64,000 nt of DNA from Burkholderiaceae bacterium (GTDB taxonomy: Bacteria > Pseudomonadota > Gammaproteobacteria > Burkholderiales > Burkholderiaceae_C). Both the position numbers and the translations under genes were made by a program. The stretch covers positions 186,001-250,000 of the forward strand of contig CP126124.1 in assembly GCA_030123545.1 (NCBI GenBank). Reading direction: 5' to 3'. Under the pieces are notes generated by a model, which was not told where the DNA came from, ran no database searches, and saw nothing but the letters and a program-made list of their open reading frames with translations. How positions within the stretch are numbered: position 1 is the stretch's first letter; every line of letters starts with the position of its first letter. Below are positions 17,549-25,832 of the stretch, piece after piece.

Positions 17549-17605
17549 GCCCCCTCGCAGGGGGAGGGCGAAGCGACACGCAGTGCGCGCAGCCTGGGGG
17601 TGGTC
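17549..17605 (+). repeat. GC-rich dispersed repeat, copy 1
   Basis: Contains a CCCCCT...AGGGGG hairpin followed by GGCGAAGCGACACGCAGTGC and a CTGGGGGTGGTC end. Nearly identical, in opposite orientation, to 61374-61429. It abuts the stop codon of mrdA. Confidence 0.75.
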
Positions 17606-17606
17606 A

Positions 17607-19553
17607 TTACGGCTGCGGCGGCCAGGGGACGCTGGACGCCGGCAGCGGCGTGCCGATCGGCGCGGTCGCCTGGCCCTTCTGCACCGCCGCCATGTCCTGC
17701 GGGTTCGGAATCTCGTGCAGCAGCCAGTAGTCGAGCACGCGTCGCGCGATCGGCGCGGCCGCTTCCGCGCCGAAGCCGCTGTTCTCGACCACCAGCGCGA
17801 CGACGATCTTCGGATCGTCGGCCGGTGCGTAGGCGATGAACAGCCCGTTGTCGCGCAGACGCGCGGCGAGCCTGGCCGCATCGTATTTCTGGTTCTCCTT
17901 GATCCCGACCAGTTGCGCGGTGCCGGTCTTGCCGCCGCTGGTGTAGCCGGCACCGCGGAACGCCGCGGCCGCCGTGCCCTGGATGTTCACGCCGACCATC
18001 GCGTTGCGCACCACGTCGAGGTACTGGGGTTTGATGTTGAGCTGCACGCCGGTGTCGGGCTGTGCCGGCGTTTCCTTGTGCGTGACCGGGTCGATCAGAT
18101 CCACGCCGACATGCGGTCGCATCTTCAGCCCGTGGTTCACCAGCGCACTCAGGGCGGTGGCCATTTGCAGCATCGTGTAGTGGTTGTAGCCCTGACCGAT
18201 GCCGAGCGAGATCGTCTCGCCCGCATACCACTTCTGCTGCTCGGGGCGATGGTACGCGCGGCGCTTCCACGCGGTCGACGGCAGCAGGCCGCGCGACTCG
18301 CCCGGCAGGTCGATGCCGGTCAACTGGCCGAAGCCGAACGGTTTCAACTCGTCGTGAATCGTGTCGACACCGAGATCGTTTGCGACCATGTAGTAGTAGG
18401 TGTCGCAGGATTCGACGATCGACTTGTACATGTTGACCGTGCCGTGGCCGCCCTCCTTGTCGTCACGGAACTTGTGGCCGCCGAACCAGAAGTAGCCCGG
18501 GTCCTGGATCGTCTGCTGCGGCGTGCGCTTGCCGGTCTCGAGCGCGGCGATCGCCATGAACGGCTTGTAGGTCGAGCCCGGCGGGTAGGTGCCGCGCAGC
18601 GCGCGATTGAGCAGCGGCTTGTCGGGCGACTCGTTCAGCGCCTTCCAGTTGTCCGAGTCGATGCCGTCGACGAACAGGTTCGGATCGAACGTCGGCATGC
18701 TCACCAGCGCCAGCACCTCGCCGGTCTTCGGGTCGAGCGCGACCATCGCGCCGCGCCGGTCGCCGTACATCTCTTCCACCAGATGCTGCAGACGGATGTC
18801 GATCGACAGCTGCACCGTGTCGCCGGGCTTGGCCGGCACGCTGCCGAGCAGGCGCACCGCGCGTCCCGACGCGGCGGTCTCCATCTCCTGCACGCCGGTG
18901 GTGCCGTGCAACTGATTCTCGTAGCTCTGCTCGACGCCGAGCTTGCCGATGTACTGCGTGCCGCGGTAGTTGGCCTCGTCGTCCGAGTCGTCGATCCGGT
19001 CCTTCTCGGCCTGGTTGATGCGCCCGACATAGCCGATCAGGTGACTCGCGAGGCTGCCGAACGGGTAGCTGCGAAACAGCCGCGCCTTGACCTCGACGCC
19101 GGGGAAGCGAAAGCGCTGCGCTGCGAAGCGCGCGACCTCTTCGTCCGACAGGCGCATGCGGATCGGCACCGATTCGAAGCTCTTCGAGTCCTCGAGCAAC
19201 CGCTTGAAGCGGCGCCTATCGCGCGGGGTGATCTCGACCACCTTCGACAGCGCATCGATGGTCTGCTCCAGCGGCCCCGCTTTCGACGGCGTGATCTCCA
19301 GCGTGTATGCCGAGTAGTTCGTCGCGAGCACGATGCCATTGCGGTCCACGATCTGGCCGCGCGCCGGCACGACCGGCACGATCGCGGTGCTGTTGGTCTC
19401 GGCCTGCTCGGCCAGCTCGTCGTGGCGCACCACCTGCAGTACCACCAGCCGCGCGATCACCAGCGAAAACGCGAACAGCACGACCAGGCCCGCGACCAGC
19501 ACGCGCGCGCGAAACCGCGCGAGCTCGGCCCGGATGTTGCGCAGCTCGGTCAT
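17607..19553 (-). CDS. mrdA: penicillin-binding protein 2 (elongasome transpeptidase)
   Basis: 648 residues. One N-terminal membrane helix (about 19-40), a dimerisation domain with RGQIVDRNG, and a transpeptidase domain with the SxxK motif in YPPGSTYKPF (Ser about 336), an SxN-type triad SCDTYYY and KTGTAQ. PBP2 cross-links lateral-wall peptidoglycan with RodA and MreBCD in the inner membrane. Last of four minus-strand genes mreB-mreC-mreD-mrdA, 16 bases after mreD. The rodA gene that usually follows is not in the next stretch; the operon ends at a repeat and a terminator, with a convergent GMC gene. Confidence 0.96.
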   Translation of the reverse strand: MTELRNIRAELARFRARVLVAGLVVLFAFSLVIARLVVLQVVRHDELAEQAETNSTAIVPVVPARGQIVDRNGIVLATNYSAYTLEITPSKAGPLEQTIDALSKVVEITPRDRRRFKRLLEDSKSFESVPIRMRLSDEEVARFAAQRFRFPGVEVKARLFRSYPFGSLASHLIGYVGRINQAEKDRIDDSDDEANYRGTQYIGKLGVEQSYENQLHGTTGVQEMETAASGRAVRLLGSVPAKPGDTVQLSIDIRLQHLVEEMYGDRRGAMVALDPKTGEVLALVSMPTFDPNLFVDGIDSDNWKALNESPDKPLLNRALRGTYPPGSTYKPFMAIAALETGKRTPQQTIQDPGYFWFGGHKFRDDKEGGHGTVNMYKSIVESCDTYYYMVANDLGVDTIHDELKPFGFGQLTGIDLPGESRGLLPSTAWKRRAYHRPEQQKWYAGETISLGIGQGYNHYTMLQMATALSALVNHGLKMRPHVGVDLIDPVTHKETPAQPDTGVQLNIKPQYLDVVRNAMVGVNIQGTAAAAFRGAGYTSGGKTGTAQLVGIKENQKYDAARLAARLRDNGLFIAYAPADDPKIVVALVVENSGFGAEAAAPIARRVLDYWLLHEIPNPQDMAAVQKGQATAPIGTPLPASSVPWPPQP

Positions 19554-19569
19554 CGCGCGGCGGCCCGCA

Positions 19570-20088
19570 TCACAGCGGACGGTCCTTGTCCGGATCGGGC
19601 GCGCGCAGCTGCGGCGCCAGCAGCAGCACGCTGGCCACCGGCCACAGCGCGGCCTCGATCAGCGGCGCCCACAGCGCCTGCCAGCCGCCGAATCCCGCGC
19701 CGGCCAGCATGCTCACACCCAGTTCGATCGCATGGGCGGCGGCAAAGATCGGCAGCAGCTGCAGCGCCTGCGAAGGCACGCCGAACCACAGCAGCCGCCG
19801 ATGGATCATGATCGCGAAGTAGCTGAGCGCGGTGTAGGCGAGCGCATGCTGGCCCAACAGCCCGGCCTGCTGCACGTCCATGCACAGGCCGAACACGAAT
19901 GCCGAGCCGATACCGACGCGCAGCGGCTGGTGCACGCTCCAGAACACCAGCAGCAGCATCAGCAGGTCCGGGCGCCACGGCGCGCGCCCGAGCGGCAGCA
20001 TGTTGACGAGCAGCGCCACCGCCAGGCTGCCCCAGATGAACACCGGATTCGCCGGCAGCAGCAATTGCTGGCCGGGACGCATCAGCAT
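19570..20088 (-). CDS. mreD: rod shape-determining protein MreD
   Basis: 172 residues with five to six hydrophobic segments. MreD-type features: NPVFIWGSLAVALLVNMLPLG near the N-terminus, then RPDLLMLLLVFW and a conserved VRVG-like region (LRVGIGSAFVFGLCMDVQQA). MreD is the inner-membrane component linking MreC to the elongasome. It lies 34 bases after mreC and 16 before mrdA. Confidence 0.93.
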   Translation of the reverse strand: MLMRPGQQLLLPANPVFIWGSLAVALLVNMLPLGRAPWRPDLLMLLLVFWSVHQPLRVGIGSAFVFGLCMDVQQAGLLGQHALAYTALSYFAIMIHRRLLWFGVPSQALQLLPIFAAAHAIELGVSMLAGAGFGGWQALWAPLIEAALWPVASVLLLAPQLRAPDPDKDRPL

Positions 20089-20122
20089 CGCCAGCTCCGT
20101 GTGATGGCAAGTGGCGACGGAA

Positions 20123-21043
20123 TCATTTCCCTTTTTGGCCCCTGTGCTTTGCGACCGGCTTGGCCGCGGGCTCCGGCGATTGCGGCACCTGCACCGCGAC
20201 CGGCGTCAGCAGCAGCACGTCGCGCGTCGAATCGACACGCGCCTCGGGCTGCAGTTCGACACGCGCGAAGGTCGAATCGGCGCGGCGCTCGACCTTCGTG
20301 ATCTTCGCCACCGGCAGGCCGGCCGGATAGACGCCGTCGATGCCGCTGGTGGTCAGCAGGTCGCCGACCTGCAGGTCGGCATTCACCGGCATGAAGCGCA
20401 GCTCCATCATCCCGCCCTGCGACGGCTCGCCGAACGCGACGCCGCGCACGCCGCTGCGCGCGTCGAGCACGGGAATCGCCTGGTCGCGGTCGGTCACCAG
20501 CGTCACCTCGCTCAGCAGCGGCAGCACCCGCGTCACCTGCCCGAGCACGCCCGATTCGTCGAGCACCGGCGAGCCGGCCTGCACACCCTGCGCCATCCCC
20601 TTGTCGACGATGATCTTGCGCGAATACGGGTCGGCCGCGTCGTACAGCACCTCGGCCGCCTGCGAAGGCGTGGGCGTGTGCTCGTGCAGCGCCAGCAGCT
20701 GGCGCAGCTGGCGGTTCTCCAGTTCCAACTGCTCGACCTGGCTCGCGCGCAGCGACTGCAGCGCGAGCTTGCGCCGCGCGGCTGCCGCGTCCTGCTGCGC
20801 CGCCTTCAGCGATTCGAAATAGCTGGCGCCATCGCGCGCGAGCAACACCGGCTGCATCACCAGCCACTGCGCGGGGTAGAGCACGGCCGCGACCACCGCG
20901 CGCAGCGGTTCGGTGATTCGAAAACGCGTGTCGGCCACCATCAGGAACAGCGCGAGCGCACCAAAGAACATCAGCTTCGACAGCGCCGACGGCCCCTGCT
21001 TGAAGAAGGGCGGCGGCGTCCGGTCCAGTGTCCCGAGTGGCAT
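20123..21043 (-). CDS. mreC: rod shape-determining protein MreC
   Basis: 306 residues from MPLGTLDRTPPPFFKQGPS, the characteristic N-terminus of betaproteobacterial MreC. One membrane helix (about 20-40), a coiled coil (about 65-110), then the beta-barrel periplasmic domain with GMAQGVQAGSPVLDESGVLGQV and LPVAKITKVERR. MreC scaffolds PBP2 in the periplasm. The C-terminal tail is Pro/Lys-rich. A longer in-frame upstream reading (Arg/Ser-rich) was rejected as start. Confidence 0.95.
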   Translation of the reverse strand: MPLGTLDRTPPPFFKQGPSALSKLMFFGALALFLMVADTRFRITEPLRAVVAAVLYPAQWLVMQPVLLARDGASYFESLKAAQQDAAAARRKLALQSLRASQVEQLELENRQLRQLLALHEHTPTPSQAAEVLYDAADPYSRKIIVDKGMAQGVQAGSPVLDESGVLGQVTRVLPLLSEVTLVTDRDQAIPVLDARSGVRGVAFGEPSQGGMMELRFMPVNADLQVGDLLTTSGIDGVYPAGLPVAKITKVERRADSTFARVELQPEARVDSTRDVLLLTPVAVQVPQSPEPAAKPVAKHRGQKGK

Positions 21044-21107
21044 GGCTCGCGTATTGTCCCGCGTTCGCCGGGCCGGCGGTACCTGCGCGGGCCGGCGACC
21101 CTGCGGA

Positions 21108-22151
21108 CTACTCCGAGGTGAAGATCGAGCCGAGCCGGTCCATGCGCTCGAGCGCAATGCCGCAGCCGCGCACCACGCAGGTCAGCGGGTCTTCCGCGAC
21201 CAGCACCGGCAGGCCGGTCTCCTCGGCCAGCAGGCGATCGAGGTCGCGGAGCAGCGCGCCGCCGCCGGTCAGCATCATGCCGCGCTCGGCGATGTCGGCA
21301 CCGAGTTCGGGCGGGGTCTGCTCGAGCGCGTTCTTCACCGCGCTGACGATGTTGTTCAGCGGATCGGTCAGCGCCTCCAGGATTTCATTGCTGGAGATCG
21401 TGAACGATCGTGGCACGCCCTCGGACAGGTTGCGGCCCTTGACCTCGATCTCCTTGACCTCGGAGCCCGGGAACGCCGAGCCGATCAGCTTCTTGATGCC
21501 CTCGGCGGTCGGATCGCCGATCAGCATGCCGTAGTTGCGGCGGATGTAATTGACGATCGCGTCGTCGAATCGGTCGCCGCCGACGCGCACACTGCCCTTG
21601 TACACCATGCCGCCGAGCGAGATCACGCCGACTTCGGTGGTGCCGCCGCCGACGTCGACCACCATCGAGCCCGACGCCTCGCTGACCGGCAGGCCGGCGC
21701 CGATCGCCGCCGCCATCGGCTCCTCGATCAGGTAGACCTCGCTCGCGCCGGCGCCGAGCGCGGACTCGCGGATCGCGCGCCGTTCGACCTGGGTCGAGCC
21801 GCAGGGCACGCAGATGATGATACGCGGGCTGGGCTTGAGGATGCCGCGCGGGTGCACCATCTTGATGAACTGCTTGAGCATCTGCTCGGTGACCGTGAAG
21901 TCGGCGATCACGCCGTCCTTCATCGGCCTGATCGCCTCGATGTTGCCCGGCACCTTGCCGAGCATCGCCTTGGCCTCGGCGCCGACCGCCTGGATCGTCT
22001 TCTTGCCTTGCGGGCCTCCCTCGTGGCGGATCGCGACCACCGACGGCTCGTCGAGCACGATGCCGCGACCGCGCACGTAGATCAGGGTGTTGGCCGTGCC
22101 GAGGTCGATCGCCAAGTCGGTCGAGAAATACCGGCGGAATGCTCCGAACAT
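21108..22151 (-). CDS. mreB: rod shape-determining protein MreB
   Basis: 347 residues from MFGAFRRYFSTDLAIDLGTAN. Actin-like ATPase with phosphate-1 DLGTANTLIY, phosphate-2 VVDVGGGTTEVGVISLGG and the adenosine motif MLTGGGALLR. Forms membrane-bound filaments that orient lateral cell-wall synthesis. A second in-frame Met seven codons earlier (22172) exists, but the chosen start matches the conserved N-terminus including the amphipathic helix. First gene of the mre operon and divergent from gatC across 217 bases. Confidence 0.97.
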   Translation of the reverse strand: MFGAFRRYFSTDLAIDLGTANTLIYVRGRGIVLDEPSVVAIRHEGGPQGKKTIQAVGAEAKAMLGKVPGNIEAIRPMKDGVIADFTVTEQMLKQFIKMVHPRGILKPSPRIIICVPCGSTQVERRAIRESALGAGASEVYLIEEPMAAAIGAGLPVSEASGSMVVDVGGGTTEVGVISLGGMVYKGSVRVGGDRFDDAIVNYIRRNYGMLIGDPTAEGIKKLIGSAFPGSEVKEIEVKGRNLSEGVPRSFTISSNEILEALTDPLNNIVSAVKNALEQTPPELGADIAERGMMLTGGGALLRDLDRLLAEETGLPVLVAEDPLTCVVRGCGIALERMDRLGSIFTSE

Positions 22152-22368
22152 CAGGGAATCCTTCTCGGGCATGGCGCGCGCTTGGGGCGCATCATCGCCC
22201 GGGCAAACGGGGAACGCGAGGGGTCGTTATTCGTCTTGTTGGCGCAGACACCGGCGCAGTCGTGGGGTGTCGCGGCAAAGGCGAGATAATACCGTATCCC
22301 CCGCGCGCGGCCGGTTTTCCCGGCGTCCGCGCATCCCCTGATCTTCCGCTTTCAAACCCGCTCTCGCG

Positions 22369-22668
22369 ATGGCTCTGACGCTGCAGGACATCGGGCGAAT
22401 CGCCCACTTGGCCCGACTGGAACTGAACTCCGCCGCGAGTGAGCGCATGCTAGCTCAGCTGAACGGCTTCTTCGACATCGTCGAGCGGATGCGCGCCGTC
22501 GACACCACCGGCCTGGACCCGATGGCGCATCCGCTGGCCGGCCGCGACGAGGTGGTGCTGCGGCTGCGCGACGACGCGGTGCGCGAGGCCGACCAGCGCC
22601 AGGCGAACCAGCAGAGCGCGCCGGCAGTCGAGCGCGGCCTCTACCTCGTGCCGCGGGTGATCGAATGA
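22369..22668 (+). CDS. gatC: Asp-tRNA(Asn)/Glu-tRNA(Gln) amidotransferase subunit C
   Basis: 99 residues, normal for GatC. ARLELNSAASERMLAQLN and DTTGLDPMAHPLAG are typical. GatC stabilises the GatAB amidotransferase that converts misacylated Glu-tRNA(Gln) or Asp-tRNA(Asn). Its stop overlaps the ATG of an unusual 74-codon ORF that separates it from gatA; in most genomes gatA follows directly. Confidence 0.95.
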   Translation: MALTLQDIGRIAHLARLELNSAASERMLAQLNGFFDIVERMRAVDTTGLDPMAHPLAGRDEVVLRLRDDAVREADQRQANQQSAPAVERGLYLVPRVIE

Positions 22669-22885
22669 GCGCAACGACGAGGGGCCCCGCAGCACGGGGA
22701 TCGGCGCCGCGAATTCGATCAAGCGGGCGACATCCGCCGCAGGAAAACGCGCCACTGCGCTACCGAGGCCGCCGAATGAGCGCAACGACGAGGGGCCCCG
22801 CTCGCGGGGATCGGCACCGCGAATTCGATCGGGCGGCCGACCACCCGGGAATTGAAACCGCGCTGAGGAAATCGGAGGCCGCCGA
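22663..22885 (+). repeat. tandem imperfect duplication between gatC and gatA
   Basis: Two units of 111 and 110 bp begin with GAATGAGCGC at 22663 and 22774, and the gatA start at 22884 begins the same way. Shared blocks include AACGACGAGGGGCCCCGC, GGGGATCGGC and CCGCGAATTCGATC, and each unit ends GAGGCCGCC. Confidence 0.8.
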
Positions 22886-22889
22886 ATGA
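22665..22889 (+). CDS. 74-codon internally duplicated ORF bridging gatC and gatA
   Basis: Not recognised. Its ATG overlaps the gatC stop (ATGA, 22665-22668) and its TGA overlaps the gatA ATG (ATGA, 22886-22889), so translation could pass from gatC through this ORF to gatA. The predicted product starts MSATTRGPA and the same peptide recurs 37 codons later, because the DNA is a tandem duplication of about 110 bp. The product is basic and Arg-rich, with no domain, signal or membrane segment. It may be a translational-coupling spacer rather than a functional protein, or a neutral duplication that kept the frame. Real expression is uncertain. Confidence 0.4.
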   Translation: MSATTRGPAARGSAPRIRSSGRHPPQENAPLRYRGRRMSATTRGPARGDRHREFDRAADHPGIETALRKSEAAE

Positions 22890-24349
22890 GCGCGCTGCAC
22901 GAGCTGCCCCTCGTCGAACTCGCGGCGCGGCTGCGCCGGCGCGACCTCTCGGCGGTCGAGGCTGCGCGGCATTTCCTCGCACGCGCCGCGGAGCACGACG
23001 CGCTCGGCGCGTATCTCGCAACCAACGAGGAGATCACACTCGCCCAGGCGCGCGCGGCCGATGCGCGGATCGCGCGCGGCGACGACGCGCCGCTGCTGGG
23101 CGTGCCGCTCGCGCACAAGGACATCTTCGTCACCCGCGACTTCCCGAGTACTGCGGCGTCGCGCATGCTGGACGGCTATCGATCCTCTTTTGATAGCACA
23201 GTCACTAACAAGCTAGCGGACGCTGGGGCGATAACGCTTGGAAAACTGAACTGCGACGAGTTCGCGATGGGCTCGTCCACCGAGAATTCAGCATATCGCC
23301 CCGCGCGGAACCCCTGGGACCCCGACCGCGTCCCGGGCGGCTCGTCCGGCGGCAGTGCGGTCGCGGTCGCGGCACGGCTGCTGCCGGGCGCGACCGGCAC
23401 CGACACCGGCGGCTCGATCCGTCAGCCGTCCGCGTTCTGCGGCGTGACCGGTATCAAGCCGACCTATGGCCGCGCATCACGCTACGGAATGATCGCGTTC
23501 GCGTCCAGCCTGGACCAGGCCGGCGCGATCGCGCGCGGCGCCGAAGACTGCGCGCTGCTGCTCTCCGCAATGTGTGGCCCCGATCCGGACCGTGATTCGA
23601 CCTCGCTCGATGTGCCGCCGGAGGACTTCACGCGCCGCCTGAACGATTCCATCGACGGCCTGCGCATCGGCGTGCCGCGCGAATTCTTCGGCGCGGGCCT
23701 GGCGGCCGACGTACGCACCGCGGTCGACGCGGCGCTGGCCGAATTTGAGAAGCTCGGCGCGCGACTCGTGCCTATCACGCTGCCGCGCACCGAACTGGCG
23801 ATTCCCGTTTACTACATCATTGCGCCTGCGGAAGCGTCGAGCAATCTGAGCCGCTTTGACGGCGTGCGCTACGGGCACCGCGCGGCGGAATACGCCGACC
23901 TGCAGGACCTGTACAAGAAGTCGCGTTCAGAGGGCTTCGGCGACGAGGTCAAGCGCCGCATCATGATCGGCACCTACGTGCTGTCGCACGGCTACTACGA
24001 CGCGTACTACCTGCAGGCGCAGAAGATCCGCCGCATGATCGCGGGCGACTTCCAGAAGGCGTTCGAGGCCTGCGACCTGATAGCAGGGCCGGTCGCGCCG
24101 ACGGTCGCCTGGAAGCTCGGCGCGCACGGCGGCGACCCGCTGGCCGACTACCTGGCCGACGTCTACACGCTGCCGGCCTCGCTCGCAGGTCTCCCCTGCA
24201 TGAGCGTTCCGGCGGGTTTCGGCGAAGGCGGCATGCCGGTCGGGCTGCAGCTGATAGCCAATCACCTGCAGGAGGCGCGGCTGCTGAACGCCGCGCACCG
24301 CCTGCAGCAGGCGACCGACTTCCATCTGCGGCAACCGGAGGGCCTCTGA
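22886..24349 (+). CDS. gatA: Asp-tRNA(Asn)/Glu-tRNA(Gln) amidotransferase subunit A
   Basis: 487 residues. Amidase-signature enzyme with the complete Ser-cisSer-Lys triad: Lys78 in LAHKDIF, cis-Ser in GGSSGGS (Ser153-Ser156) and nucleophile Ser177 in TDTGGSIRQPS. It releases ammonia from glutamine for transfer by GatB. The sequence YRSSFDSTVTNKLADAGA (about residues 99-116) fits the conserved family segment but is encoded by an unusually AT-rich patch that matches the dispersed 63-bp element (23175-23240). Two bases separate it from gatB. Confidence 0.96.
   Translation: MSALHELPLVELAARLRRRDLSAVEAARHFLARAAEHDALGAYLATNEEITLAQARAADARIARGDDAPLLGVPLAHKDIFVTRDFPSTAASRMLDGYRSSFDSTVTNKLADAGAITLGKLNCDEFAMGSSTENSAYRPARNPWDPDRVPGGSSGGSAVAVAARLLPGATGTDTGGSIRQPSAFCGVTGIKPTYGRASRYGMIAFASSLDQAGAIARGAEDCALLLSAMCGPDPDRDSTSLDVPPEDFTRRLNDSIDGLRIGVPREFFGAGLAADVRTAVDAALAEFEKLGARLVPITLPRTELAIPVYYIIAPAEASSNLSRFDGVRYGHRAAEYADLQDLYKKSRSEGFGDEVKRRIMIGTYVLSHGYYDAYYLQAQKIRRMIAGDFQKAFEACDLIAGPVAPTVAWKLGAHGGDPLADYLADVYTLPASLAGLPCMSVPAGFGEGGMPVGLQLIANHLQEARLLNAAHRLQQATDFHLRQPEGL
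23175..23240 (+). repeat. 63-bp-type AT-rich element, copy 4 (inside gatA)
   Basis: GATAGC at 23192-23197, exactly 34 nt of spacer, then TAACGCTTG (23232-23240); upstream GGCTATC is displaced by about 5 bases relative to other copies. The patch is in frame and encodes conserved GatA residues, so selection has constrained it; similarity could be partly convergent. Confidence 0.5.
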
Positions 24350-24350
24350 A

Positions 24351-25799
24351 ATGGCATCCCCGTTGATCCAGGGCTACGAGGTCGTGATCGGCTTCGAGAC
24401 CCATGCACAGCTTTCCACGACAAGCAAGATCTTCAGCCGCGCGGCCACCGCGTTCGGCGCCGAACCGAACACCCAGGCCTGCGCGGTCGACCTCGCGCTG
24501 CCCGGCACGCTGCCGGTGATGAACCGCGGCGCGGTCGAGCGCGCGATCCGCTTCGGCCTGGCGATCCGGGCGACGATCGCGCCGCGCAGCGTGTTCGCGC
24601 GCAAGCATTACTTCTACCCCGATCTGCCGAAAGGCTACCAGATCAGCCAGTACGAGATCCCGGTGGTGCAGGGCGGCAGCGTCGAGTTCCTGCTGGACGG
24701 CGAGCGGCGCTCGGTGCGGCTGGTGCGCGCGCATCTGGAAGAAGACGCCGGCAAGTCGCTGCACGAGGACTTCGTCGGCATGAGCGGCATCGACCTGAAC
24801 CGCGCCGGCACGCCGCTGCTCGAGATCGTCACCGAACCCGACATGCGGTCTTCCGACGAAGCCGTGGCCTACGCGAAGGAACTGCACCGACTCGTCACCT
24901 GGATCGGCATCTGCGACGGCAACATGCAGGAAGGGAGCTTCCGCTGCGACGCGAACGTGTCGGTGCGCAGGCCGGGACAGCCGCTGGGCACGCGGCGCGA
25001 GATCAAGAACCTGAACAGCTTCCGTTTCATGCAGCAGGCGATCGACTACGAACTGCGCTGGCAGATCGAACAGCTCGAGGACGGCCGGCAAATACAGCAG
25101 GCGACGGTGCTGTTCGACCCGGATACCGGCGAGACGCGCGCAATGCGCTCCAAGGAAGACGCGGCCGACTACCGCTACTTCCCCGACCCCGATTTGCCGC
25201 CGCTGGCCGTTTCGCAGGATTGGATCGCCCAGGTACGCGCTGCAATGCCCGAGCTGCCGCGCGCGATGGCTGCGCGCTTTGCTGCCGACTATGGCCTATC
25301 AGACTATGACGCGACGGCATTGACGCAAAGTCGTGAGATGGCGGCCTATTTTGAAGCGACGGCCCGTGCCTGCAACGAGGCCAAACTGGCCAGCAACTGG
25401 ATCATGGGCGAGGTCTCGCGCCGGCTGAACGCACAGGAGATCGACATCGACGCAGCGCCGGTGTCGGCGGGGCAGCTGGCAGCGCTGATCGGGCGCATCG
25501 CCGACGGCACGGTCTCGAACAACGCCGCGCGCCAGGTGTTCGACGCGCTGTGGAGCGGCGAAGCAAGCGACGTGGACGCGGCGATCGCAGCCAAGGGACT
25601 TCAGCAGATGAGCGACGCCGGCGCGCTGGAGGCGATCGTCGACCAGGTGCTGGCCGGCAATGCGAAATCGGTCGACGAGTTCCGCGCGGGCAAGGACAAG
25701 GCGTTCAACGCACTGGTCGGCCAGGTGATGAAGGCCAGCCGCGGCAAGGCAAACCCGGCGCAGGTGAACGAGATGCTGCGCGCCAAGCTCGGCGCCTGA
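24351..25799 (+). CDS. gatB: Asp-tRNA(Asn)/Glu-tRNA(Gln) amidotransferase subunit B
   Basis: 482 residues, full length. YEVVIGFETHAQL at the N-terminus, KHYFYPDLPKGYQISQYE, LNRAGTPLLEIVTEPDM and the C-terminal YqeY-like tail with MKASRGKANPAQVNEMLRAKL are diagnostic. GatB phosphorylates and amidates the misacylated aminoacyl-tRNA. Its presence with gatC and gatA indicates that the organism relies on the indirect route for Gln- and/or Asn-tRNA. A second AT-rich patch (about 25293-25362, encoding YGLSDYDATALTQ and AAYFEA) loosely resembles the dispersed element. Confidence 0.97.
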   Translation: MASPLIQGYEVVIGFETHAQLSTTSKIFSRAATAFGAEPNTQACAVDLALPGTLPVMNRGAVERAIRFGLAIRATIAPRSVFARKHYFYPDLPKGYQISQYEIPVVQGGSVEFLLDGERRSVRLVRAHLEEDAGKSLHEDFVGMSGIDLNRAGTPLLEIVTEPDMRSSDEAVAYAKELHRLVTWIGICDGNMQEGSFRCDANVSVRRPGQPLGTRREIKNLNSFRFMQQAIDYELRWQIEQLEDGRQIQQATVLFDPDTGETRAMRSKEDAADYRYFPDPDLPPLAVSQDWIAQVRAAMPELPRAMAARFAADYGLSDYDATALTQSREMAAYFEATARACNEAKLASNWIMGEVSRRLNAQEIDIDAAPVSAGQLAALIGRIADGTVSNNAARQVFDALWSGEASDVDAAIAAKGLQQMSDAGALEAIVDQVLAGNAKSVDEFRAGKDKAFNALVGQVMKASRGKANPAQVNEMLRAKLGA

Positions 25800-25832
25800 G
25801 CCCGGTCGGCGCCGACCGCGCCAGCAATCGCT

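Noticed and set aside
25293..25362. AT-rich patch in gatB as another copy of the 63-bp element
   Set aside because: The spacing is off by about three bases and the first boxes are not recognisable; kept only as a weak resemblance.
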